From: Bacillus glycinifermentans
GTDB lineage: Bacteria; Bacillota; Bacilli; Bacillales; Bacillaceae
DNA: 64,000 nucleotides
Direction: 5' to 3'
Assembly: GCF_001042475.2 (NCBI RefSeq)
Contig: NZ_LECW02000021.1
Location: forward strand, 156,267-220,266
This document shows, piece after piece, positions 1 through 9,636 of the stretch; position 1 is the first letter of the stretch, and every line of letters starts with the position of its first letter. A program made the position numbers and the translations under genes. Below the pieces are notes generated by a model, which was not told the DNA's origin, searched no databases, and worked only from the letters and a program-made list of their open reading frames with translations.

Positions 1-1711
1 GCACGATGATTTTATCGGCGTCTCTTATCGTGGAAAGCCTGTGGGCGATCATAACCGCCGTTCGCCCTTTTAACAAGGTTTTCAACGCCGCCTGAATTTT
101 CACTTCCGTCTCTGTATCAATGCTGGCCGTCGCCTCATCAAGAATGAGAATGCGCGGATCTGCCAAAAGCGCTCTCGCAAATGAAATTAGCTGCCTTTCG
201 CCCGCCGACAGCATATTGCCGCGTTCTTCCACCTCTGTGGCATACCCTTCCGGAAGCTCCGCAATGAACGCGTCAGCGCTGACGGCTTTTGCCGCTTTGA
301 TGACTTCTTCATCCGTTGCGTTTGGGCGGCCGAACCGGATATTTTCCATGATCGTTCCTGAGAAAATAAATGTATCCTGAAGAACGACGCTGATTTGTGA
401 ACGAAGATCAGACAGCGATATATCGGCTATCGGAATTCCGTCCACCTTCACCGTTCCCCCGGTGGCGTCGTAAAACCGGCTGATTAAGCTGGCGATCGTC
501 GTCTTGCCTGACCCCGTATGCCCGACAAGCGCCAGCGACGTTCCGGCCGGAATGTCGAATGATACGCTGTGAAGCGCTTTTCGTTTCCCGTCGTATGAGA
601 ATTCGACCTTTTCAAATAATATGGCGCCTTTTAATTGCTTGATTTGGGCCGCATCTTCCTTATCAGCTACAATCGGCTTTTCATCAAGAAACTCAAAAAT
701 CCGTTCGGATGAAGCCATCCCCATCAAAAGCTGGTTGTACACCTGCCCCAGCCTTGATATCGGTTCCCAGAACATCCCGAGGTAAAAGGCAAAAGACACA
801 AAGACGCCGATCGTTATCGTTTCATTTATGATTAGACTTGAACCGTACCAAATTAAAATCGCCGTTCCGACCGCATTTGTCATTTCCACGAGCGGTCGGA
901 ATGTCGCATTTTTTTTCGTTGCTTCCCGCCAGGACTCAAGGTTTTCGCCGTTTACGCCGTCAAAATACATCATGTTTTCTTTTTCTTGTGTAAAAGCCTG
1001 TGTAACACGGATTCCTTGGATGCTTTCATTTAAATGGGAGTTCAGCTTTGATTGCTTTAGGCGGACTTTTTGCCATGAACGCCTGATTTTTCTGCGCAGA
1101 TTAGTAGAGATAAAAAACATGACCGGCAGCGTAATCATGATTGCAATCGTCAGCTCGGGACTGAGCGAAAACAAAATGACGATAATGCCAAGAAGAAGCA
1201 AGATATCCATCAGCAAATTGATGACCCCGCTCGTAAACAGCTCCTGAAGGGAATTGATATCATTCATGATCCGGACAAGAATGGAGCCTGCCGAACGTTC
1301 ATCGAAAAAGCGGTGTGAAAGGCGCTGAACATGTGTAAACAAATGCTGCCTGAGATCGTAAATGACATGCTGCCCGAGCATGTTCATCCAGCGGATTCTC
1401 AAGACATTCGCTCCGTAGTTGATCAAGTACATCAGGCTGATGACGCATATTAAGATCAATAAGAGATTCATGTCCTTGCCTGCGATCGCTTTGTCAAGCG
1501 CATAGACGCCGATCAAAATCGGCACCGTCAGCCTGACAGCGGCGGCGATCATCACCGTCAGAAAAGACAAGGGGAGCAGGTTTTTGCGGTAAGGCTTTAA
1601 ATATTTGAGCAAACGCCACATTTGCGACCAGTTAAAAGGCTTTTCAATGATTTGATCTGAGGAATAATAAAACCGGTTCATGAGCGTTTGTTTTTTCGCA
1701 TGATTTTCCAA
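1..1711 (-). CDS. yknV: YknV, ABC exporter half-transporter (3' end outside window)
   Basis: Exporter-type ABC protein with a fused membrane domain and ATPase; with YknU it would form a heterodimeric multidrug-type exporter in the cytoplasmic membrane. The reverse strand is open from a TTG at 1711 to the window edge (570 codons of about 600). An AGGAGG at 1720-1725 lies 8 bases before the TTG and overlaps the yknU stop, so the two genes are translationally close. Visible ATPase motifs are the ABC signature LSAGERQ, Walker B ILILDEATAS and the switch region AHRLSTI just before the edge. Only the extreme C terminus is missing. Substrate unknown. Confidence 0.85.
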   Translation of the reverse strand, partial: MENHAKKQTLMNRFYYSSDQIIEKPFNWSQMWRLLKYLKPYRKNLLPLSFLTVMIAAAVRLTVPILIGVYALDKAIAGKDMNLLLILICVISLMYLINYGANVLRIRWMNMLGQHVIYDLRQHLFTHVQRLSHRFFDERSAGSILVRIMNDINSLQELFTSGVINLLMDILLLLGIIVILFSLSPELTIAIMITLPVMFFISTNLRRKIRRSWQKVRLKQSKLNSHLNESIQGIRVTQAFTQEKENMMYFDGVNGENLESWREATKKNATFRPLVEMTNAVGTAILIWYGSSLIINETITIGVFVSFAFYLGMFWEPISRLGQVYNQLLMGMASSERIFEFLDEKPIVADKEDAAQIKQLKGAILFEKVEFSYDGKRKALHSVSFDIPAGTSLALVGHTGSGKTTIASLISRFYDATGGTVKVDGIPIADISLSDLRSQISVVLQDTFIFSGTIMENIRFGRPNATDEEVIKAAKAVSADAFIAELPEGYATEVEERGNMLSAGERQLISFARALLADPRILILDEATASIDTETEVKIQAALKTLLKGRTAVMIAHRLSTIRDADKIIV

Positions 1712-1723
1712 GGGCAAAACCTC

Positions 1724-3481
1724 CTATCGCGCAACATGCGGTTCATTCAGAATATTTTGGTCTTTATACTGCAAATCGAAAATCCGTTTGTACAAACCGT
1801 TTTGTCTTAATAGTTCTTCATGCGTTCCCCTTTCTTTGACAACGCCTTTATCAAGGACGAGTATTTCATCAGCATGCTTCAAGGATGAAATCCGATGGGC
1901 GATAATAAACGTCGTCCGGTCGCGCATTACATCCCGGAGCGCAAGCTGAATCCGGTGCTCCGTCTCCATATCGACGGCGCTTGTCGAGTCATCAAGAATC
2001 AGAATGCTCGGATTGAGACAGATCGCTCTCGCTATCGCAATCCGCTGTTTCTGCCCTCCCGACAGCCCGAGCCCCCTTTCGCCAAGCATGGTGTCATACC
2101 GATCCGGAAGCTCCATGATAAAATCATGGGCCTGGGCCCTTTTCGCACTTTCGATGATGTCATCCATCGATGCATCCGGTCTGCCATAAGAAATGTTCGC
2201 CCGTATGGTCGACGAAAATAAAAACGATTCCTGGGGCACAATCCCGATGTTGGAACGGAGCATCTTTAAGGAGTAATGGGAAAGGGGTTTTCCGTCGATT
2301 GTGACCGTTCCTGATGTCGGCTCGTAAAAACGGCTTAAGAGCTGTACGACGCTGCTCTTACCCGAGCCGGTACCCCCGATTAATCCAATCGTCGTTCCGC
2401 GCGGAGCCTGAAAAGACACCTCGTGCAAAGCGTCAGCGTTTCCTTCCGAATATTGGAGGGTCACGCCGCTGAACACGACATCACCATTAAGCCGGCCGGT
2501 TTCCTTCGGGTGAGCGCGGTCGGTTATATCCTCATCGGCGTCAAGAATCTCTAACAAACGCTCTCCTGATGCTTTTGCCTGTGAAAACAAGTTGATCACA
2601 TAACCGAGGTTCATAATCGGCCACATCATGTAATTGACAAGGCTGAAAAAAGCGACGAGCTCCCCCGGCTGCAGGCTGTTTTGAATGACAAGCCAGCCGC
2701 CGAATGAGAGAAGCGCTATGAGACAAATATTTCCGATAAACTCCATCAAAGGGAAGAATTTCGACATGATCAATGAAGCATTCAAGCTTTTGGTTTGAAA
2801 GTGTTCATTCGAATCGGTAAATTTGTGAATCTCAAAATCTTCTTTTGATAATGATTTGACGGTATTCATGCCGCTGATATTTTCCTGAACTTTCGTATTT
2901 AATCTGGCAAAGGATTTTCTGATATGTCGAAATGCGGGGTGTACTTTTTTGTCGAACCGATAGACTGCTGCTCCCAAAAACGGCAAAGAGGCAATGGTGA
3001 CAAGCGAAAGCGGGACAGAATAGGAAAACATGACGGATAAGCTGAGCGTCACGAGCAGCACAAACCTGATGGCTTCTGAAAAACCAAACGATAAAAAGAA
3101 TCTGATACCTTCGACATCTGCTGTGAGACGGGACATCAAATCACCCGTTTTTGCGCTGTCATAATACGTAAACGGCAGCCTCTGAAGCTTTGCATACAGC
3201 TCTTTTCGCAAACGGTATACAGATTGAATGCCGAACATATCGCCGAGATATTGATGAAAAAACGTCGCAACGCCCTTAACCGCCATCACGGCAATAAAGC
3301 CAAGGCTGATCCAAATCACTAAGCCATAGCGGCCGCCGAGGATCACTTCATCAATCGTCATCTGAAGCATGATCGGATAGATGACGGTGATCGCTGTCAG
3401 CAAAAGCATCGAAAACAGCGACCATACAAACATTTTTTTATAAGGCCAATAAAAGGCTTTTAGTTTTTTTAGGGACTCCAT
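1724..3481 (-). CDS. yknU: YknU, ABC exporter half-transporter
   Basis: Partner of YknV: N-terminal six-helix membrane domain (about residues 1-310) followed by an ATPase with Walker A GGTGSGKSS, signature LSGGQKQR, Walker B ILILDDSTSA and H-loop IIAHRIS. Two ATGs compete; the second (3481) is preferred because AAGGAG stands 9 bases before it but only 3 before the first (3487). The Walker B ends in D-D rather than D-E while YknV has D-E, the asymmetry typical of heterodimeric exporters with one degenerate ATPase site. The gene sits downstream of the molybdopterin operon as in B. subtilis, but a terminator and a Rok-like gene separate them. Confidence 0.85.
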   Translation of the reverse strand: MESLKKLKAFYWPYKKMFVWSLFSMLLLTAITVIYPIMLQMTIDEVILGGRYGLVIWISLGFIAVMAVKGVATFFHQYLGDMFGIQSVYRLRKELYAKLQRLPFTYYDSAKTGDLMSRLTADVEGIRFFLSFGFSEAIRFVLLVTLSLSVMFSYSVPLSLVTIASLPFLGAAVYRFDKKVHPAFRHIRKSFARLNTKVQENISGMNTVKSLSKEDFEIHKFTDSNEHFQTKSLNASLIMSKFFPLMEFIGNICLIALLSFGGWLVIQNSLQPGELVAFFSLVNYMMWPIMNLGYVINLFSQAKASGERLLEILDADEDITDRAHPKETGRLNGDVVFSGVTLQYSEGNADALHEVSFQAPRGTTIGLIGGTGSGKSSVVQLLSRFYEPTSGTVTIDGKPLSHYSLKMLRSNIGIVPQESFLFSSTIRANISYGRPDASMDDIIESAKRAQAHDFIMELPDRYDTMLGERGLGLSGGQKQRIAIARAICLNPSILILDDSTSAVDMETEHRIQLALRDVMRDRTTFIIAHRISSLKHADEILVLDKGVVKERGTHEELLRQNGLYKRIFDLQYKDQNILNEPHVAR

Positions 3482-3672
3482 TCGCATCAGCTCCTTTCCA
3501 ATTCATGTAAACAAGGACACATCATCTAATATATCGGTTTCCGAAATGAAATTCCACCGATTTTAAAAAATTCAGACTTATTATGTAAACATTTTACCTC
3601 TCATGCTGGAAATCCCCTCGGTATCTAAAAATATATTTTTCCAAGTTTTTATAAAAAGAGAAAGGAAATTTT

Positions 3673-3701
3673 TTGATGAATGGAGGAAAATGATGTAAAA
3701 T
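3673..3701 (+). promoter_or_regulatory. sigma-A promoter of the Rok-like gene
   Basis: TTGATG at 3673-3678, a 17-base spacer, then TAAAAT at 3696-3701; start point expected near 3708, about 37 bases before the ATG at 3745. Confidence 0.6.
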
Positions 3702-3744
3702 AGTAGAAAATATTATCGAATAATAAATGACGGAGTTGATTGCA

Positions 3745-4125
3745 ATGTCGAAACGAGAGGCTTTAAAAAATCGGCTTCTCCTCTTAGGTGAATTGGAACA
3801 AAAAATCTGGAAAGACTTCAGAAAAGAACGAGAAGGAATCTATGCCAGGCTCGGTGAGCTTGACAGGGAAATCCATCGACATAGACGTTCCAATAAAGAG
3901 TATTATGCAGCACATTGCGTGGAAATTATTAAACAGCAGAAAGGAAAAATCGTGACGACGAAAGAGCTTAAAATGAAGCTGAGAGAACGGACCAATTTTA
4001 ACGTTCACCGCATTAGTGAGCTTTATGAGCTGATCCAAAAATTAGAACCGAACATTTCGAAAGAGCGGCGCGGCTGTTTTCTTTACCTTGGGAATTCCTC
4101 CGATAAAAACGGCAACCGGTTATAG
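3745..4125 (+). CDS. small Rok-family DNA-binding protein (sRok-like)
   Basis: A 126-residue protein built like Rok. Its N terminus (SKREALKNRLLLL...EREGIYARLGELDRE) matches the oligomerisation segment of the window's own Rok (NEREALRLRLEQL...ERDNIYAKLRELDR). Its C-terminal half, ending RGCFLYLG, aligns with the winged-helix DNA-binding domain of Rok ending RGQYILEG. The long Gln/Ser-rich linker of Rok is missing, as in plasmid-borne sRok. The ATG at 3745 is chosen over 3727 because CGGAG (3731-3735) precedes it at normal distance. Expected role: xenogeneic-silencing-type nucleoid protein or a modulator of Rok; this is inference from architecture. Confidence 0.75.
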   Translation: MSKREALKNRLLLLGELEQKIWKDFRKEREGIYARLGELDREIHRHRRSNKEYYAAHCVEIIKQQKGKIVTTKELKMKLRERTNFNVHRISELYELIQKLEPNISKERRGCFLYLGNSSDKNGNRL

Positions 4126-4146
4126 CTTATGCATAACCGGTTGCCG
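4110..4146. terminator. bidirectional terminator between sRok-like gene and moaD
   Basis: A 14-bp perfect stem (4110-4123 with 4133-4146) and 9-base loop, overlapping the stop codon of the plus-strand gene. On the minus strand it is followed by GTTTTTATC, a good tract for ending the molybdopterin transcript; the plus-strand tail is weaker. Confidence 0.75.
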
Positions 4147-4157
4147 CACCTGTTTCT

Positions 4158-4391
4158 TCACCCGCCGCTTACCGGCGGAATAAAAGCGACTGTGTCACCT
4201 GACATTACGTCGCTCTCACCCCTCTTGTACTCTTCATTGACGGCGATCATTGCCCGTTCGATTCCCTGAAGCTGGTATGTTTCTTTTAAATATGCCTTGA
4301 TGCGGTCTGTTGTCGTTTTCTCGTCGTCCACCGTGATGCTCTGCGTCCCGGCTTGTTCCGCAAGGCCGGCAAACAGGAGAATTTTAATCAT
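4158..4391 (-). CDS. moaD: MoaD, molybdopterin synthase small subunit
   Basis: Ubiquitin-fold sulfur carrier of 77 residues ending in the VSGG tail; the terminal glycine is adenylated by MoeB and then carries the thiocarboxylate used by MoaE to make the dithiolene of molybdopterin. Length and tail are standard. Its ATG overlaps the end of moaE by 8 bases (coupled translation), and it is the last gene of the cofactor operon before the terminator at 4110-4146. Confidence 0.93.
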   Translation of the reverse strand: MIKILLFAGLAEQAGTQSITVDDEKTTTDRIKAYLKETYQLQGIERAMIAVNEEYKRGESDVMSGDTVAFIPPVSGG

Positions 4392-4881
4392 GTTTTAACA
4401 CCTCTTTCTTTGCCGAAGCCGCCGCTTCGATGTCTGGTTTGCCATCCGGATAAGCTGTCGTTTCAAGCTGATCGCCGATCCAGGATTCCCCGTTTTCCCA
4501 ATGCTCTTTTTTCCAAATCGGAACGATCTGCTTGATCCGTTCAATCGCATATTCGTTCGCTTCATATGCCGCTTTACGGTGAGGAGAAGAGACGGCGATG
4601 ACGACCGCGGCTTCGGATATGTCCAGCCTGCCGATCCTGTGGGTAATCGCCGCAGTCGCTCCCGGCCATTTTCCGCTGATTTCTTCCCCTATTTGAGAAA
4701 GCATTTTAACCGCCATCGGGACGTATGCTTCATATTCAAGATAAAGTGTTTTTTTTCCATTTGTCCATTCCCTCACAGTGCCGATAAACGTCGTAATCGC
4801 CCCCGCTTCCCTTTTTTCGACTTTTTTTACGACATCTTCGATCACGATCGGCTTCGCTGTTATGATAAATCGTTCAGACAA
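4384..4881 (-). CDS. moaE: MoaE, molybdopterin synthase catalytic subunit
   Basis: Large subunit of molybdopterin synthase, converting precursor Z (cPMP) to molybdopterin with sulfur from MoaD. The 165 residues carry the family features: a TFIGTVRE segment near residue 35, [16 protein letters not shown] and the [11 protein letters not shown] stretch with the catalytic lysine. The gene overlaps both mobB upstream (22 bases) and moaD downstream (8 bases), so expression is tightly coupled. Confidence 0.93.
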   Translation of the reverse strand: MSERFIITAKPIVIEDVVKKVEKREAGAITTFIGTVREWTNGKKTLYLEYEAYVPMAVKMLSQIGEEISGKWPGATAAITHRIGRLDISEAAVVIAVSSPHRKAAYEANEYAIERIKQIVPIWKKEHWENGESWIGDQLETTAYPDGKPDIEAAASAKKEVLKHD

Positions 4882-5396
4882 ACGCCTTCCTCCTTTAAAT
4901 GGTGTAATATGAATGATATGGCAGCCGGATCTTCGATATGGAAGGATTGTACGTCCGGCTTTGGTGCAGGCGGTTCGCCGCGCTGATAAATAACAGCGCG
5001 TACCCCTTCCAATTGTTCGATCAATTGATGGTCCTCTTCATGTCTGGCCATCACGATCTTTGGATAAGGCGCTTCTTTAAAACCTTCGATTAAGAGGCAG
5101 TCAATTGACAGCAAACGGTAGACAGAAATCAGCTTGTCAAGCGTCCAGCTTCCGCGTGCTGTCAGCTGAAAAACACCTGCGCCTTCAACTCCGGAAACCG
5201 CCGCTCCCGCACGCAAATAACGGTCGCTGTCCTTTCCTTCCGAAAAGGAGTCGGGCTCTCCACCGTGTCCGTGATGCTTCAAGCATGCGGCCTTTACGCC
5301 GAGCCGCTCCAGCTTTTCCGTGAGCCGTTCGATAAACATCGTCTTGCCGCTGTTTTGGTAGCCTACGATCTGGAGAATTGGAACATTTCCGGCCAC
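4860..5396 (-). CDS. mobB: MobB, molybdopterin-guanine dinucleotide biosynthesis adapter
   Basis: GTP-binding P-loop protein that assists MobA in forming the guanine dinucleotide form of the cofactor. The Walker A motif GYQNSGKT is at residues 12-19, followed by CLKHHGHGG typical of MobB, and the length (178) is normal. It overlaps the 3' end of moeA by 34 bases and the 5' end of moaE by 22 bases. Confidence 0.92.
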   Translation of the reverse strand: MAGNVPILQIVGYQNSGKTMFIERLTEKLERLGVKAACLKHHGHGGEPDSFSEGKDSDRYLRAGAAVSGVEGAGVFQLTARGSWTLDKLISVYRLLSIDCLLIEGFKEAPYPKIVMARHEEDHQLIEQLEGVRAVIYQRGEPPAPKPDVQSFHIEDPAAISFILHHLKEEGVCLNDLS

Positions 5397-6655
5397 AGCT
5401 GTTCACTCCCGTTCTCATCCCGATATAAAAGAACATGTACACGCCTTCCGGCTTCATAGCCCCTCGTACCTCCCGGCAGGACGACGAGTGCATTGGCATC
5501 CGCCAGCGAGGTGACCGCACTCGATTTATCCAAGCCGACAGGCTCTGCCTGGAGCATTCCGTCCTTGACCGAAACAAAAGAACGCACAAAGCGGGTAAAC
5601 GGATTCGGCTTCGGAAAATCCCTGCTTAATACGGCTACAGCGCATAAGGCATACGGCTTTTGATCGAGAAGCCAGGTTCTGACGGAAGGCTTTACAAACA
5701 GCTCAAATCCGACAAAGCACGCCGACGGATTTCCTGAAAGCCCGAATAACAGCTTTCCGTCCAAATGAGCAACAGTCGTCACGCTTCCCGGACGCATCGC
5801 GATTTTATTAAATAACACTTCTGCGCCGAGCTTCTCATAAATAGCGGGCAAAAAATCAAAATCCCCGACGGAAACTCCTCCGGTTGTAATGAGAAAGTCA
5901 ACTTTTTCAAGCGCTTTTTTCACAGCGTCAAAGCTTTCCTCGAAATCATCCGAAATTTTCCCTAAATATAGGGGGGTACCTCCCGCTTCTTCGACTTGCG
6001 CCATAACCATGCTTGCATTGCTGTTGCGGATTTTCCCGGGAACGAGAGGATCGCTGACATTCAACAGCTCTGTCCCGGTGGCGATGATACCGATCACCGG
6101 CTTTTTCACGACCGGTACCGATGCATAGCCGAAAGTCGCAAGCAAAGCGATCACTCCGGACGTTATTCTCGTTCCTTTCATTAACAGGACTGAGCCTTTT
6201 TCAGCGTCTTCACCTTTTTTTGAAATATTGTCTCCAGGCTGAAAAGAACGCTTCAGCTCCATATACTGTTTTTCGCCTTCACTGTAGGTTTTCACAAGTT
6301 CCAGCATGACAACCGCATCTGCGCCTTCAGGTATTTGCGCTCCTGTCATGATCCTGACCGCTTGAAAAGGCCCGAGTGTTTTTTCGGAAACAGCACCCGC
6401 ACCGATGTGATCAATGACTTCGAATCGCACCGGATGTTCCCGGGAGGCGCCGGCCGTATCGGACGCCCTGACTGCGAAGCCGTCATATGGTGAACGGTCA
6501 AATGCCGGCACATCGTGATCAGCCGTTACATCCTCCGCTAAATATCTGTGCAGACTTTCTTCAAGATGAACCCATTCTATTTCTCCGTGTTTATGGTGCC
6601 GCGACACGAGCGCTGCAGCTTCATAAACCGGTATGGGCGTTCTTTTTTCGATCAT
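5363..6655 (-). CDS. moeA: MoeA, molybdopterin molybdenumtransferase
   Basis: Inserts molybdate into adenylated molybdopterin. The 430-residue protein shows the MoeA/MogA core: DVPAFDRSPYDGFAVRA in the N-terminal domain, the central TTGGVSVGDFDF loop near residue 255 and FGLSGNPSACF near residue 310, then the small C-terminal barrel domain. It lies 18 bases after moeB and its end overlaps mobB. Confidence 0.95.
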   Translation of the reverse strand: MIEKRTPIPVYEAAALVSRHHKHGEIEWVHLEESLHRYLAEDVTADHDVPAFDRSPYDGFAVRASDTAGASREHPVRFEVIDHIGAGAVSEKTLGPFQAVRIMTGAQIPEGADAVVMLELVKTYSEGEKQYMELKRSFQPGDNISKKGEDAEKGSVLLMKGTRITSGVIALLATFGYASVPVVKKPVIGIIATGTELLNVSDPLVPGKIRNSNASMVMAQVEEAGGTPLYLGKISDDFEESFDAVKKALEKVDFLITTGGVSVGDFDFLPAIYEKLGAEVLFNKIAMRPGSVTTVAHLDGKLLFGLSGNPSACFVGFELFVKPSVRTWLLDQKPYALCAVAVLSRDFPKPNPFTRFVRSFVSVKDGMLQAEPVGLDKSSAVTSLADANALVVLPGGTRGYEAGRRVHVLLYRDENGSEQLWPEMFQFSRS

Positions 6656-6673
6656 TCAAAAAACCTCCTGTTG

Positions 6674-7687
6674 CTACATTCCGATCAGTCTGGCTAATAC
6701 TGAATTGGCTTCCTTGATATCGTTCGTTCCGTGAACAAGCGCCCTCCCGTCATTAAAAATGACGATTCTGAACGCTTCATATGCGACATGAAGCAGATAC
6801 TCATTTATGTCAACTTTCCCGATCGCGGCGAGCTTTTCGGCGAGCTCCTCTTTCGGGAGGCGTTTTAGCGCTTCGCTGCGGATCTGGACCGTTTCCCTTC
6901 CGCACAGCACGTCCGCTTTCTTTTGGCTTCTATCCGAAAGGTGGGGATAAACCGGCGCATGACCGCATGACGGGCATTCTTCATTCCTGCTGATCCGCAT
7001 CTCAAAATGGGTGTTCATCCATAAATCAAAGGTCACAAAAGCGGTTTGAAGCGCTCCTTCCTTACCGGTCAAGATCTTTAATATTTCAGCCTGCTGATAA
7101 GCTGAGACCATTTGTACGGCCGGCGAAATGATTCCCGATGTATCGCACGTCGCCCCGCCGACCGGAATTTCTTCAAACAGGCAGGCGAGACAGGGCGTGC
7201 GCCCGGGAACGATTGTCATGTACATCCCCTGGCTGCTGACGCAAGCGCCGTACACCCAGGGAGTGCCCGTCTGTTGTGCGAGGTCATTGATGATCATGCG
7301 CGTCTCGAAATTGTCAGTCGCATCAATGACGGCATCCGCCTCTTCAATGAGAGACTTCAGCGTTTCGGCGTTGCCTTCTGCAACATATGTATGCAAGTTG
7401 ACATCTCGATTAATTTGTGCCAGGCGGTTTTGGGCTGCGATCGCCTTCGGCAAGCGGTTTTCCGCGTCTTTTTCCGTATAGAGCTGCTGCCTTTGCAGAT
7501 TGCTCCATTCCACGTAATCGCGGTCAATGATCGACAAATCACCGACGCCTGCGCGCACCAGCCCTTCAGCGGCAGACGTGCCGAGCGCTCCGGCGCCGAC
7601 TATCAAAACATGACTTTTTTTAATTCTGTCCTGCCCTGCCTGTCCGATGTTTTGATATCTGATTTGTCTTGAATACCGTTCATCCAT
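6674..7687 (-). CDS. moeB: MoeB, MoaD-adenylating enzyme (ThiF/E1 family)
   Basis: Activates the C-terminal glycine of MoaD with ATP. The nucleotide-binding glycine loop ([14 protein letters not shown]) is near residue 35, followed by the [13 protein letters not shown] segment; CLACLF and CPSCGH supply the zinc-binding cysteine pairs, and GATCDTSG carries a conserved cysteine. The ATG at 7687 (337 residues) is preferred to 7723 because AAGGAG stands 9 bases upstream. A C-terminal extension of about 90 residues follows the core, as in other Bacillus MoeB proteins. Confidence 0.92.
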   Translation of the reverse strand: MDERYSRQIRYQNIGQAGQDRIKKSHVLIVGAGALGTSAAEGLVRAGVGDLSIIDRDYVEWSNLQRQQLYTEKDAENRLPKAIAAQNRLAQINRDVNLHTYVAEGNAETLKSLIEEADAVIDATDNFETRMIINDLAQQTGTPWVYGACVSSQGMYMTIVPGRTPCLACLFEEIPVGGATCDTSGIISPAVQMVSAYQQAEILKILTGKEGALQTAFVTFDLWMNTHFEMRISRNEECPSCGHAPVYPHLSDRSQKKADVLCGRETVQIRSEALKRLPKEELAEKLAAIGKVDINEYLLHVAYEAFRIVIFNDGRALVHGTNDIKEANSVLARLIGM

Positions 7688-7805
7688 CAGGGGAATCTCC
7701 TTTGCTGTCTTTTTTAGTATCATATCACTTTTCCGCTGTAAAAATCTCTTTCTATTTTACCGCTTGACCGTCCGGAGGCTTCTTGAAAGCTTTGATAAAA
7801 GCGGT

Positions 7806-8393
7806 TCATTCAAAGCGAAACGGTTCTATTCTTTCTAAATCCGACTTTTTATTGACATTTGTAAATTCGTCTTTCTTCGCCCCGATTTCGCCTGCTTCAA
7901 CGTACTCTACACAAATCTGCGAGAGGAAATCGCTGATTTTCAGCTGATCGCGACAAAGCTGCTCATAGATCGTTTGTTTGACTCTTTTATGATAGACCGC
8001 TGCAAGCGGCTGCGCCCTTCCTCCGGCGACAGGCACAACCGCATCTGCTCCTGTACCGATCAGCTGTTTCAAAGCGGCGACAGTCTCTTTCCGGATAAGG
8101 GGCGTGTCACAGGCTAAAACGGTATAAATATCCCCTTCTTCACACGACATGGCCGTATATATACCGGCCAGGGGCCCTTTCCCTTTGAACGGCTCAGCAT
8201 CTTCAAGAACCGCTGTTTCTCCACTGGCTTTAAAACGCCCGGTAAGCTCCGGACGGCTCAATATGAGCGCTTCTCCCCCGAGAGCTTGTTTGCACCACTG
8301 ATAGAGGGGTTTGTTCTTCCATAAGGCAAATGCTTTCGGTTCCCCAAAACGGCTCGATAATCCTCCTGCCAATATGACATGAACGGGCTTCAT
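7806..8393 (-). CDS. mobA: MobA, molybdenum cofactor guanylyltransferase
   Basis: Transfers GMP to the molybdenum cofactor. The N-terminal nucleotide-binding motif ILAGGLSSRFGEPKA is intact, as are the metal-binding LACDTPL loop and the GGRAQPLAAVYH segment. At 195 residues it has normal length. It is the first gene of the minus-strand cofactor operon, with a 118-base gap before moeB; no cofactor riboswitch is evident upstream. Confidence 0.92.
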   Translation of the reverse strand: MKPVHVILAGGLSSRFGEPKAFALWKNKPLYQWCKQALGGEALILSRPELTGRFKASGETAVLEDAEPFKGKGPLAGIYTAMSCEEGDIYTVLACDTPLIRKETVAALKQLIGTGADAVVPVAGGRAQPLAAVYHKRVKQTIYEQLCRDQLKISDFLSQICVEYVEAGEIGAKKDEFTNVNKKSDLERIEPFRFE

Positions 8394-8545
8394 CGCTTCC
8401 CTCCTTCGTTCTGATAGACGTTTCAGTGAAAATCATAGCAAAACATACGAAAAAGGAACAAGTCTGTAAAAGACAGTTTTCGAAAGCATGAGCTGTTCAA
8501 ATTTTGCATATTGTAGTTGTAACTTCTTTAGGAGGCTGGGTCACC

Positions 8546-9502
8546 ATGAAAAAACCATCAGGTTCGCTGCCTTTTTTCCATGATTTGTCGCAGGAAAATC
8601 TTTTTTTAAAGGCGGAAGTTGCCAGATGCCATCAGCTGATTCATGAGCTTGAAGCAAGCTATTTTTATCAAAAAAACCGAAAGCTTAATAAAGAAAACAA
8701 CGCGATGAAACAGGAGCTTGAGCAGCTGACATTGGAATTGCAGCGGGTTTTGGCAAACAAACAGGACGGGGCGGATGAAGAGCTGTACAGCATCAAAAGC
8801 GGACTGCTCGAAAAAATCGTGACGCTGCAGGAGCTGCTTCAAAATGAAACATTGAAGAGAAAGCAGGAAATAGAAGAAAAGCACCGCCTTCATTTAACAA
8901 ATGTCAAAGCCGCGGAGGAAAACAAAAGTCTCTATCGGCAATTCAAAGCCGAAAAGCATCATGCAGAAACAGAAAAAAAGATGAGGCTTCAAAAGGAAGA
9001 AGAACTCGGAAAACTGGCAAAGGAAAATGCCCTCCTGAAAGACGATCTTCAGGCCAAAAGTTTTCAGCTCAAACAAATCGAAGCTGACGTAAGTTTATTA
9101 AAAGAGCGGATGATCGATATGAAAAACCGGATTGCAGAGGCGGAAAAAACGAAGGAAACGCTGTTTTACGAAACGATCGTTTCGTACAAAAGGCAGCTTG
9201 ATGAAAGCGACAAGTGGATCGCTTCTCATTTTGCCGATATTGACGCATATCATCAAACGAAGAAGGAAGCGCAGCAGGACAGCGCATTGTTTGAGCGTTC
9301 AGAACAGGTTGAAGAGGTTCTTCAATCCGTGACAGAACAAGTCGATATTCTGCAAAAGCAGCTGAGCACCATTCATAAAAACGACAGCATCATGGAACAT
9401 AAAATTGAAGAATGGAAAAAACAGTATAAAGAAGAGACCCCTCCTCAAAAGTGGGTCTATAAAATAAAACGTAAGGATAAAGAAACGAATCCTTTAAACT
9501 GA
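8546..9502 (+). CDS. yknT: YknT (Cse15), coiled-coil sporulation protein
   Basis: A 318-residue, charge-rich, almost entirely heptad-patterned coiled coil (residues ~20-280), the length of B. subtilis YknT/Cse15, which is made in the mother cell under sigma-E. The start at 8546 is set by AGGAGG at 8530-8535; the in-frame upstream start at 8504 has no ribosome site and would sit in the promoter. A CATATTGT at 8507-8514 could be a sigma-E -10 element, but the -35 is weak. Position between mobA and rok matches B. subtilis. Biochemical role unknown. Confidence 0.8.
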   Translation: MKKPSGSLPFFHDLSQENLFLKAEVARCHQLIHELEASYFYQKNRKLNKENNAMKQELEQLTLELQRVLANKQDGADEELYSIKSGLLEKIVTLQELLQNETLKRKQEIEEKHRLHLTNVKAAEENKSLYRQFKAEKHHAETEKKMRLQKEEELGKLAKENALLKDDLQAKSFQLKQIEADVSLLKERMIDMKNRIAEAEKTKETLFYETIVSYKRQLDESDKWIASHFADIDAYHQTKKEAQQDSALFERSEQVEEVLQSVTEQVDILQKQLSTIHKNDSIMEHKIEEWKKQYKEETPPQKWVYKIKRKDKETNPLN

Positions 9503-9528
9503 ACGAAACTTTAAGGGAATAAATGGAT

Positions 9529-9560
9529 AAAACTGCTTGAGAATTGACTCAAGCAGTTTT
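9529..9560 (+). terminator. terminator of yknT
   Basis: Perfect 13-bp stem (9529-9541 with 9548-9560), 6-base loop, right arm ending in TTTT. The minus-strand reading could also end the rok transcript. Confidence 0.7.
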
Positions 9561-9636
9561 AAGAACACGGCGGCCTGTTTAGCCGCTCTCCTTATCCTTA
9601 TCAATGCAAGCGCTATCTGAGAAATTAAGGATAAAA

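Noticed and set aside
828..1247. Plus-strand open frame of 139 codons
   Set aside because: Lies wholly inside yknV on the other strand, with no ribosome site or family features; the minus-strand ABC motifs are unambiguous.
9570..9586. GCGGC/GCCGC hairpin downstream of rok as a terminator
   Set aside because: Short stem without a T-run in either direction; the stronger hairpin at 9529-9560 is nearby.
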